From NCBI GenBank assembly GCA_027596075.1, contig JADGJC010000107.1, positions 1 to 64,000 on the forward strand: a DNA stretch of 64,000 nt, read 5' to 3'. Below are positions 1 to 9,066 of the stretch, one piece after another. The stretch is from Rhizophlyctis rosea. Lineage: Eukaryota > Chytridiomycota > Chytridiomycetes > Rhizophlyctidales > Rhizophlyctidaceae. The position numbers were made by a program, and so were the translations under genes. The notes under the pieces are model-generated. The model was not told the DNA's origin and made no database searches. It was given only the letters and a program-made list of their open reading frames with translations. Numbering within the stretch: position 1 is the stretch's first letter; each line of letters opens with the position of its first letter.

Positions 1-132
1 GGGGCACCGGCCAGGAAGAAGGGTGGAGGTGGGAAGAAGGGTGGTGGGGGAGGGGGGAAGAAGAAAGGGGGTGGTGGTGCGGGGAAGGAGAGCGGGGGTG
101 GAGAAGGTGGGAGTAGCGTTATTGGGTTTTGA
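1..132 (+). CDS. 3' end of a Lys/Gly-rich protein (partial)
   Basis: Reading frame 1 is open from the window edge to a TGA at 130-132. It encodes 43 residues made almost only of Gly and Lys blocks (runs such as KKGGGGKKGGGGGGKKK) and ends in SSVIGF. The rest of the gene lies outside the window, so no function can be given. The composition recalls the Gly/Arg/Lys-rich C-terminus of the Sec14-ADF-H gene that ends at 5675. A related 34-nt element follows both gene ends at about the same distance, so this may be the tail of a tandem paralogue; that is inference. Confidence 0.55.
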   Translation, partial: GAPARKKGGGGKKGGGGGGKKKGGGGAGKESGGGEGGSSVIGF

Positions 133-438
133 GGGGTACGAGTCGGTTTGAGCTGTTTGATTGTTTGCAGTGGTTTCCAAAGTGCTGTCTTTTCCTTTTG
201 CATAGTTTGACCCAACATATTGCGCAAGATCTGAATAATGAAAGTATAAATTGTGTTTCCAAGTCGTTTTGTCCATTTTTCGTGGTGCTTGTGGTGAGCG
301 TGTGATGGGGGATGGCGATATTAGGTCACATTCCTGGTTAGGCCTGGGATATGCGGAGAAGGTGTTTATCTCTTCTTACAAGTTCCATAAACCTTTCTCC
401 CTCACTGAACTGAACTTGCAACGTTTTTTTCATATTGG

Positions 439-472
439 ATGCTTCTGTAAGCATTAGTGTGACTGCTCCACC
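439..472. repeat. 34-nt element, copy 1
   Basis: This stretch matches 6007-6040 at 30 of 34 positions; the shared core is AGTGTGACTGCTCCACC. It lies 307 nt after the stop of the Lys/Gly-rich gene. Copy 2 lies 332 nt after the stop of the Sec14-ADF-H gene. Read on the minus strand, both copies give the peptide pattern GGAVTLxLTEA inside small open frames, so either DNA or a short peptide could be what is conserved. Confidence 0.5.
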
Positions 473-1013
473 AGCGAACCTAATAACGCAAAATCGTGGC
501 GACCACCAAGAAAACTGGCGAAATATTTGAAATGCAAATAGATATTTGGATGTTGATCCAAGAATAGGCGAAACATGGGACACATTGTGAGGATTGATGC
601 AGACTGATATGTTTCTATTGGCGGTTGGAGTATTTACAGTTTCTTTTAACTATATTCCATATGGTGACACGTGCTATGAGGAGGATGTCAGTCGTGAATT
701 CAAGGAGTTATGACAATAAGCGGCATTATCTTACCTGCTTGGCACTGCATCCAAATAGCACACAACTTAGTTCACACGATGATTTCTTCGCGTCACTGGT
801 ACGTCAAATGGAACTGACTGGATCGCACGAAAGGAAAGAGGGTCAATGGAGAAGACAGACATCCAGCACGTAAAAGGAGAGAGAGCGACGGTGCTGGGAA
901 GAACTTCGACATTCGTTCTGCGCGTGTACTAGCCGCCCATTCACAGAGAGCTTTCCAATGGTCACGGCAACCCCCGAGAAGATCATCGAGCGTTTGACGT
1001 CTTCGTCCTTCCC

Positions 1014-2056
1014 CTATTTCGTCACTCCTCCACTTACCTGTATAGCCGGGAACCAGACGGTAGCGGGTACCAATCGCAGCTCAACCGGCTGGGTCTTGTA
1101 GGCTAGGAACTCTGACGGCCCAGATACCGCCAAAAGCTCGACTATAACCTCCTTGAACCTTGAAAGAGCCGCCGAATAGGTGAAACGACAACGTCCCCTG
1201 TCGGAGACATGACGCGGCTTGGGACTAGATACGCCTGAGCATATCCACCCTTGCCAGGTAATGCTGGTGAATAGTACTGCCGGAACTCGGGCATCCCGGC
1301 CAAAAAGGCAACGGGCCCCCGGAGGGGATAAACCTGTCGAGCAACCTAATCTATCCAACCACATTCCCTTCCACAATGTTGGTTATTCCACTTTGATTAT
1401 ATGTCGCAGTCTGCAATTTCAAAGACCTGTGAGTTGGGAGGTGCAACATGCGCACCGGTGTGTCCAAAATCATACCTGTACAATGCGACGAGGAAAATGT
1501 AGCCATACAATACGGAAACCAGTTCAGTCTTCGATCCCTGTGAAGGATGTGTGTGTGAGTGATTGTTGGCGAGGGGACGGCAGACAATACCTTACCTTGT
1601 TGACAAAGACGCAACGCGCTGCGGTTTCCAGTGAAATTGAAGTTCGATGGAAGTGCTCCGCTGTAAGACAGGATAGGGAATTAGTACAGAGCAATAAACC
1701 TGCAGGCAGCAACAAAAGGGGCCCGAGTGGGTACCCGTTCAACATACCTGTGTCGACAACCAAATAGGTATTGAAGGATAATGGCTACGTCTTCGAATGA
1801 TGTTGTTGGCGTTGGTGGGTCCGCAGTCTAGGGATGCGGCGGGTCTGATATGTAGCAGACTTGGCGGACGACCCCAAAGCGAGTGTGCTGAGCCGGCTTT
1901 GAGAGGGGTGGCAGGTGGTAGCGCCTGATGGGCAGTATTATCGTACGGATGGAGAGGAGCGGGGGCGCGAAGGACAACGAAGCGGAGCTGGCCTCTTGGC
2001 TGGTGAGCTGTCTGCCATTGACTGCCAAATTGCCAATCAGAGCACCGGCGCTTCAT
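1014..2056 (-). other. Possible spliced minus-strand transcript
   Basis: The minus strand carries repeated donor/acceptor pairs. A GTATGT donor lies near 1747, and CAG acceptors lie near 1703 and 1664. A GTAAGG donor lies near 1600 with a CAG acceptor near 1545, and a GTATGA donor lies near 1480. Joining the first segments gives stretches such as FEDVAIILQYLFGC followed by GALPSNFNFTGN, which resembles a leucine-rich-repeat phrase. I could not build a closed gene model and recognise no family. It may be a decayed gene or a non-coding spliced RNA. Confidence 0.2.
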
Positions 2057-2257
2057 GGCGAGTCGCGACTTCAGGAATCAGAAGAGGCGTGGCTTGCGTC
2101 GCTCTCTTGTCTTTCTCACAACCATCTCACCATCACCAACGAACTCCTATGCATATAGGTACATAATAGATAGATACCCCTTTCACTGACTAGTTGCGTT
2201 TTCTGAAACAAAAACCAACGACAAAGACTGTAACTACCTCCTATTGCTTGTCACAGC

Positions 2258-5200
2258 ATGGCTACGAGTGCCAGCGGCGACGATGAGGAAGGTCAGTGGC
2301 CACTGAAGTGCGTCATCGCGATTGGAGTCCAAACCAACTCTTTTTCCGTTGCCACTTCAACATGCTAGTTACGGAAACCGTCAGTCTCGCTCAACTGAAA
2401 GTCGAACTTTCAAACCACTGGCAACCGATACCGTCGGATCGTGTTCTCCTAGCATACTTGCGCGCCGCACAGGGCGACATTGGATTTGCCGAAAAGCTCC
2501 ACGCTCGTATGCTTCCTTGGCGCCAAGAAAATCACATCGATACTATCATTGGAGACTTTTCGTTCCCCGAGCACATTGTTACGCAGCAGCTATATCCCCA
2601 GTTTTATCACAAAACTGACAAATCGGGGAGGCCCATTTACGTTGAAATGTTGGGCAAAGTAGATTTGTCAGCCCTGTCGGAAGCTGTCACACCCAACAAG
2701 TATGTATGCCACAAGCTGCCCGCTCAAACACCAGGAGTGAAACAAGTGATGAGTGACGTATGTCAAGTGGTGCGCGAAGGGATTTTGGGATCGAAGCCAT
2801 TGGGTGATATCCCCGAAGCGAAGTTGATATTGGAGGATGCTGCCACAGTGAACGAGCGAGCAACTAATGAACACCATGCCGTTTCACCATCAGAATCATT
2901 CGAAGACTGATTTTCGAATACGAGAAACTGAGAGAAATTCGTTTGCCGGCTTGCGGAGTGCACGCCAGAATCGACATTCACGAATGTGTCACCATACTCA
3001 ATCTTGATGGTCTCAGTAGTATTGCCGATCTGCCTGACTCGATTTTCGATCTGATCGAGCAACTCTCATTGGTCGTTCGAAACTATTACCCGGAGATGCT
3101 TGGGGACGTATATGTGATCAACGCGCCGACGGAGTTTGATACGTTTTGGAGCAAAATCGTCTCGCGTTTGGACCCTCTAATCTTGGACAACGTTACTGTT
3201 CTGCGTGGTGGAGCGTCTGAAGAGCTTCTGAGCATTATTGAGCCGGAGCATTTGCCGAAGTCCTTGGGAGGGGGGTGTGAGTGTCCTGGTGGATGCGATG
3301 TGGCGGATGCCGGACCGTGGAATGCTGGTGATGGGGAACCAAGTAAGGACTGCACATTTCTTTCAGTGTTATGTTTTCGTTGGTCCAAGTTTTCCCATCC
3401 CCAATGGAAACTTTGCATAAACTTTCGTTGACAATCAATCTCGATTTCCCACCCACCAGCGCTGGCAACTAGGTCCGACGATCGCCGACGATGTCATCCA
3501 ATCCTTCAAAGAAATCCTCGAAAAGACAACTGCAAATTGGTTGATCATGTCGTTTTCCACAGATTGGACGCAAGTGGTGGTGGAGCAGATGGGCGATAGC
3601 GTTGATTACGCGGAATTTACCAAAGCTTTTCCGGCCGATGATTGCCGGTTTGGAGTTTTCAGAATGGGATGGGATACTGTTGGAGCGGGGCCCACAAGTC
3701 GACTCATTCTTTTCTTCTGGTGGGTTCGCATTGTACATGTCAGCAGAACGAAGGCACCACTGACCATCGACAATCTATCCCTTCAGGATTCCGCCAACCG
3801 CAAAACCAAAGTCGAAATTGATGTCACAGGCTATGAAATCAAGAGTTCTTGGCGCCTTGTCCGGCATTTTCATGATGTTTGAATGTACCGACATGGCCAA
3901 TGTCAGCTATGATAGTGTTTTGAAACAGGTAAGAGCGTGGCCTCCCCTTGCAATGAATTGCTCATATTTGAGACTTATTGACTTTCTCTATGTTGTGTAA
4001 GGTCAAAGCATTTTCTGCAGAAACCGCCGCATCGGCATCCGCGGGCGCGAAGAATTGCATGGATCATCTGTCTGTGCAGGATCTGGTTGCGTATAGGAGT
4101 GCGAATGGAGGACGCGGCATTGGGGAGGTGATAAGTGTTTTCGTTACGGATACTGTCAATGAGGTGAATTTGCTCCGCAATTGGGAACGTGATGGAATCA
4201 GAACTAATCGCGACTCTTTCAGCTATTGGAGATCTACGCAAAGAAATTCATCAACCAATGCTTGGTAATGGAATATGACGAATCGCTGAATGAAACATAT
4301 GTTGCGGTGGTATCCCGAGATCATGTTTCGTTGTACGCGGCATATTAGGTGAGTGATCTATCTGTGCTTTTATGTATGCATGTACTGCGGGGTTTTATGG
4401 AAGTGGAAACTTAACTTATCGTAATGTATGCAGGTCAGCGATGAGAAGAAGGAGAACATTGATTTTGGACAGGTTCGTCTCGCAGATCCTTCCGTTTCTG
4501 GAAAAGACTCCTCAGCCAAATTATGCGAACCCCATCTAGATTGCAATTGGATCCGTAGTTGACGGTCTAAGCCTGCGGAAGCTGGGGATCCCCGTCGTTT
4601 CCATGCGCAACTCCATGAGTGACCTTTCCTTCCTCCTCCAAAGTACGAAATGGGCCGTGGTTACCGGTCAGGAGTTGCAAATCATTGATGATCGGTTGCC
4701 GTCAAAGAGTGCTTTGGCGGTTGTGACGATTTGTGATGTCCTGACTTATCTGACCCGGTCGTGCTACATTTCGGAGAATTACCGCGAAATTCCGTTTCCG
4801 AAATTCCCGGTTCAACAAGAGTCTCCTGACCGACCGCTCTCGCGTGGCGGGCCAAGTGGTACTGGAGGGAGGGCGTCGCAGGATGTTGATCCGCTGAGTT
4901 CTTTGGGTGGTTTGGGTGGCGTTTTGGGTGGGGCGCCGAGTCATGCGGGAGGAAGCTTGTCGGAGGATGTGGATACGTTGAATGTGCCGGGAGGATTGAG
5001 TGGGTTGTTGGGTGGGTTGGGCGGGATGCCGGGTGGTGCGTTGAGTGCACCGGTAAGTTGGTCATCAAGTTCAAGACAGATGATGTGCGTGGTCATTGCA
5101 AAACATTTGCTCATCGGGGCAATAGAGTGGTGGTGTTGGTGGGACGGATGTGGAGGAAGACGGAACGGGAGGAGGAGCAAAGGGGAAAGCACCGGTGAGT

Positions 5201-5675
5201 TGCCTGCTCTGTGGAATGCAGGTTATGGAGAGTTGTCGCTGCAACGGTGCTCACTTTGGAGCAACAGGCGGGCAGGATCGGTGGAAGCGATGACGGCAGG
5301 GTGGATGAGGAGTTGAGGGGCAGGACAAGCAGTAGGGGCAGAGGAACGTCTCAGGTGAGTTGCTTATATCTTTTCATGTTGCTGCAACTCTGATATCTGC
5401 TTTTGAAGCGCCCTCCCCGGGCCCCAAAACAAATTCCGCCGCCGTCCCGGTCCAGTAGCCGGCTGCAAGAGCGGCAGAAGAAGAAGGATGAGGAGGCTGC
5501 TGCTGCTGCGGAAGAGGAGAGAAGGGCTGCGGACGAAGCGGCTGCGGCGGCTGCGGTGGCTGCGGAGGCAGAGAAAGGGGTGGGGAAAAGTGGTGGGAGG
5601 GGAAGGGGTCGCAGCCGTAGTGGTGGCGGGCGGAAGAGAGGTGGCGGTGGAGGTGGTGAAGGTGTTCAAGTGTGA
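2258..5675 (+). CDS. Sec14 (CRAL-TRIO)-ADF-H fusion protein, interrupted by an in-frame TAG
   Basis: A 12-exon model closes in frame (2430 nt): 2258-2291, 2369-2699, 2894-3342, 3473-3719, 3787-3928, 4002-4127, 4223-4348, 4434-4472, 4540-5052, 5126-5194, 5268-5354, 5409-5675. Exons 1-3 encode a CRAL-TRIO/Sec14 lipid-transfer domain, with a LLAYLRAAQGDI N-terminal helix, YHKTDKSGRPIY and the hallmark PKSLGGGCECPGGC. Exons 4-5 encode an ADF-H (cofilin/coactosin-like) actin-binding domain, with DDCRFGVF, LILFFW and a C-terminal YDSVLKQ helix. Exons 6-9 are an unrecognised region; the tail is Gly-rich, then Glu/Ala-rich, then RG/SG-rich. Codon 485 is TAG (4346-4348), directly before a perfect GTGAGT donor, where CAG would be expected. 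The gene may be a recent pseudogene, carry a sequencing error, or be truncated after the ADF-H part. An alternative is two adjacent genes, but the exon 3-4 junction closes well. Confidence 0.55.
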
Positions 5676-6111
5676 GAAGAAGCTCGACAGTGTAAAAAGG
5701 TCTGAAGTTGATATTGCACAGTAGCTATAGCAGGATTCACCCATATGTCATTGCACAAAACAAAGTAAAATAAAGCCTTATTCGTCATCAACATCGATCT
5801 GGCTGGTTTTACATTGTTACTCTGGATTACATTGGTGCGAGTTACATTGGTGATGCGAGGACACGGCTGAGTACAAATGGGAAGCGATGGGGTGGTGAAC
5901 TATCCTGCATATATTTTGGTTGATCATAACTTGCTCTATCTCTTTCAATGCATGAATGCATGAATCGGCTCGTCGCTAAAAGAATACGACAAAGTGCGCG
6001 GCGAAAATGCTTCCGTAAGCGGAAGTGTGACTGCTCCACCTAGTAAATCTCTGCGCATAAAGCGCCTGATGCATTTCAACAACCCGATCACCAGAAGCTG
6101 TTCGAGAAATT
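5676..6111. other. Intergenic spacer with AATAAA-like signal and repeat copy 2
   Basis: An AATAAA hexamer occurs near 5770, about 95 nt after the stop of the upstream gene, and is a plausible polyadenylation signal. The 34-nt repeat copy 2 lies at 6007-6040. The remainder is the short promoter of the D123-like gene. Confidence 0.4.
6007..6040. repeat. 34-nt element, copy 2
   Basis: This is the partner of 439-472 (30/34 identical). It lies about 70 nt upstream of the D123-like start codon, so it could also act as a promoter element. No third copy was noticed by eye. Confidence 0.5.
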
Positions 6112-7008
6112 TTGGAGATGGCAAGCCCACAGCTAACAGTTGACTACGTCCCGTTGCTGGATGAAGATCAGATGGAACGTATTTACAATTCTTCATACCA
6201 CACCGATATGCAACACCCGGCCAACAAAAGCCACTACCACGGAGTCGAAACTTGGCTGACGCCTTCCGTTGCTCCACTGATGAAACAGGCACCTTGGGCT
6301 TGTATCGACATCACCAAAGAGGAGCTACCAGAACTTCTCGAACTAGCCTTACTTTCCCAGTTCCGCCGCCTTGGCGACACATTTACATCGAATCCGGTGG
6401 TCCAATCCGTTGCCTCCCGCATCGACTCCGAAATATCAGCAAACAGCAAGACTGGAACGGACATAGCTGACATATTCTGCCGCCTCAATGAGTGCAGTCT
6501 GAAAGGTCGGCAGGACGGAGTTCCAATCCCGCTACGGAACGGTCTCGATATCGTGCGTTGCATGTTGGAAGACCAACGAGTTTACCTGTGGTTTACGACC
6601 TCGAAAATCACGCAGACCAGCTTGTATCTTAGCGATTGGGATCCTTACATAGACATGCAGTACGAGTATCGAGTATTTGTATATCAGGGCCATGTGACGG
6701 GTATTAGTCAATATAGATGGGCGCACTTCTATGGGGCCGTTTCTGAGATGGACGGCAAAGTTATAGGATTGCAGATCGTAGACTTTATTGATGGTCGGCT
6801 GCTGCCTGCTTTGGGAGCTGCAGATGGGGAGGCAAACACATTTGTTGCGGATATACTTTGTAGAGATGGGAGGGTGTGGTTGATTGAAATCAACAAGTTT
6901 GGTGGGGAGACCGGATGTGGGAGTGCGTTATTTCACTGGAAGCGGGACGAAGATATTTTGTATGGGGATGGGAAGGCAGTTGTAATTAGATTTCTGAGTG
7001 AGGGTTAG
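6112..7008 (+). CDS. D123-family (Cdc123-like) protein
   Basis: Single-exon gene of 298 codons; a second ATG two codons in would give MASPQ. The D123 family contains Cdc123, an ATP-grasp-fold protein that helps assemble the translation initiation factor eIF2. Family-like phrases visible here are the N-terminal W-x-T-P-S segment (ETWLTPSVAP), the central YEYRVFVYQGHVTGISQY (Cdc123: EFRCFV..L.AISQY) and the C-terminal VWLIEINKFGGETGCG (Cdc123: VWLIDINPFG). Length is slightly below typical Cdc123 (about 330). The N-terminal half is diverged, so this may be a paralogue rather than the essential Cdc123. It is likely cytosolic: no signal peptide or membrane segment is visible. Confidence 0.75.
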   Translation: MEMASPQLTVDYVPLLDEDQMERIYNSSYHTDMQHPANKSHYHGVETWLTPSVAPLMKQAPWACIDITKEELPELLELALLSQFRRLGDTFTSNPVVQSVASRIDSEISANSKTGTDIADIFCRLNECSLKGRQDGVPIPLRNGLDIVRCMLEDQRVYLWFTTSKITQTSLYLSDWDPYIDMQYEYRVFVYQGHVTGISQYRWAHFYGAVSEMDGKVIGLQIVDFIDGRLLPALGAADGEANTFVADILCRDGRVWLIEINKFGGETGCGSALFHWKRDEDILYGDGKAVVIRFLSEG

Positions 7009-7339
7009 TCTGTTGCTTCAAGCTGACAGTACGCCTTCTCACTCTGTGGTAGTGCTTTTGTTTTGTAGAATAACCACTCAGTAACTGTCAGCGCTGTCTG
7101 GCAAAAGTGCAGAAGCTGAAGGACATGCTCAGAGACTGCGGTTTTACCTTTTGGGTGATATATTGTAAGTCTCCGGCTGGAGTGCAATGGCTCCATTTTA
7201 GTGTTCACAGAGTCTGGAAACCTTTCACCCCTACCAATCATCTTCCTCCACCCCATGTTGTTCCCACCGCGTCATTAGCTCAGGACAATCTGACCTTGTC
7301 AAACCCCAAAGCAAACAGAGAACCTGCGCGACAACAATA
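7009..7339. other. Intergenic spacer
   Basis: Three-hundred-odd bases between two co-directional genes. I see no coding signal; it presumably holds the D123 3' end and the BTB promoter. Confidence 0.4.
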
Positions 7340-8412
7340 ATGCTCAGTCTCCAGTTGGATTTCGGAAAATTGCTCGAAACAGGCGAAGGAGCCGACGTCA
7401 CCCTCACTGTGGGACCGCAGAAGTTACCTGCACACAGCATCGTTCTCCGCGCTCGTTCCAACTACTTCAAAGTCGCACTCGACCAAGAGGCTCAATGGGA
7501 AGAGGCGTCAACGCGCGAATTTGACGTTACCGACGCGGGATCAGCAGAATGTGTGCAGGCAGTGCTGAAGTACATGTACACGGACGTGTTACCCGAGGTA
7601 GGTACGCCGCTGCACAAGCTTATAACTGCATTTGCTGACCAGTACCTGTACAATTGCAACCCTTTGTTCCTCAGACTCGTAACATATCCCTCATCATCGA
7701 GCTGTACTCTGCGCTGGACTACCTCATTATTCCAGCCGGCATCGCCAAGCTCTGCGCCCCACTCGGGAACGCTTTCGTTGAGGAGTCGTGGGCCAACCGC
7801 GAAGTGTGGATGATGGCTTTGCAAGCTTCTCAAAATGCCATCGGTGGACCACTGCTGGCAAGCATCATACCTAAGATTGCTCAGTTGCTGCAAGCTGACT
7901 CGGCGAGACGTCGTTCTGACCCGGGCCTTTCATCTTTATCTTCGTCTCTGAGCCCTCAACCGAGACCCTACGTGCCCACCGCTCACGCGGGGCAAAGTCC
8001 TTACAGGCTATCACGATGGCAGGAGGGCTGTATTATCCGTATGTAGGGCCAACATACTTCCCTCCCGCCGCACCGAATGCCAAGACGCCATCACGAAAGT
8101 TCTTCTCAGAAACAATGGAGCGTTGCGCTTACATGATCAAGGACTCAAAGCTCCTCATCCAAATCCTCGAAAGCAACCTTGTCAAACGCCTCTCGTGTGT
8201 CTTCTCAAAACGCGTGTGACGTCTTTCTGTTCCTAGATTGCTGGATGAAACTTCACCCGGCTGAAGCCAGTGTCGTCGACGCGGACTTTGTTGCCAAAGT
8301 TGTGGGGGTTGGGTTACGTTCCTTTCTCCCCGAGGCGCAGTTGCCTGCGTTGCGTCCGGTTGTTCTTGGGCTTCAGGGCAGGAACGGGAAGGATGGAGGG
8401 GAGGGAAAATAA
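7340..8412 (+). CDS. BTB/POZ-domain protein
   Basis: Exon 1 (7340-7597) encodes a BTB/POZ fold: GADVTLTVGPQKLPAHSIVL, then RSNYFKVAL and VLKYMYTDVLPE, the usual D-V-x-L...H-x-x-V-L...Y-x-Y-T-D pattern. BTB proteins dimerise and often serve as Cullin-3 substrate adaptors. A GTAGGT...CAG intron joins exon 2 (from 7675). Two further frame changes follow. They close if a 35-nt (7972-8006) and a 40-nt (8197-8236) GT-AG intron are removed, giving 306 codons plus stop, which is shorter than usual introns here. Otherwise the gene is frameshifted. The last part, CWMKLHPAEASVVDADFV, resembles a BACK-type helical region. The start is the first ATG before the BTB strand. Confidence 0.6.
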
Positions 8413-9066
8413 GTTGTTAGGTTGGGGTTAGAATGGCAAATTGGATTGAGAGATGTATATAGGGCGACGATTATACCTCGACGGATATATCCAACGAAGT
8501 TGGACGCGCTGGAGGAATTCGTGACGAACATCTTGAGTAGAAGTCTTACCCGGGCCGATGGCTTTCCTTTTGCAACAATAAAGATCTCCGCACTTGCACA
8601 GACTTCCCACAGACTCGACTGTCATTCAACTGGCAACAGATTGCATCTGGTTGGTTGTAAATTTGCTGGTTGAGTGTTGGCGTGATATGATGGCATATGT
8701 TTGAAACTGAATGTGGACGCTGATACCGAATCTCAGTTCGGTTACATCACGGTGCAATCTCCTTCAAATACACAAACATGTTCAACACAAGAGCGCATTG
8801 ATATGTGGACTTCGACAGTGGCAAACCGCTGCGTAGTCAACTCCAAAGCATGCTCAATCAATATGGGTTCCTTCTTTCCTTTCCAACCTCGCGAAATTCT
8901 CATCAATGGGATGCTGAAGAGTTCCTTGAACAGCAAATGGTCCTTTGTGGGAACACCTCATTAAACAGCTTCAGGTTGCACGATTCCAACATCGTCAACT
9001 TCCATATATTCAACATGTCTGGCGTAGTTGTCTTTACACTTTGTCGCAAACCAACGATCTATACAC
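8413..9066. other. Convergent intergenic region
   Basis: This lies between the 3' ends of the BTB gene (plus) and the TIR-NB-ARC-TPR gene (minus). Short open frames overlap on both strands with no recognisable protein. It is presumably 3' untranslated sequence. Confidence 0.4.

Larger units (their letters stand above)
133..2257. other. Long intergenic stretch
   Basis: No recognisable plus-strand gene lies here. The stretch holds the 34-nt repeat copy at 439-472 and, on the minus strand at about 1000-2056, a series of good splice-site sequences described separately. The right end is the presumed promoter of the gene starting at 2258. Confidence 0.5.

Noticed and set aside
4435..4537. Alternative reading SAMRRRRTLILDRFVSQILPF in the Sec14-ADF-H gene
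   Set aside because: It also runs into a TAG and needs a weak GTACGC donor; the VSDEKKENIDFGQ exon connects better on both sides.
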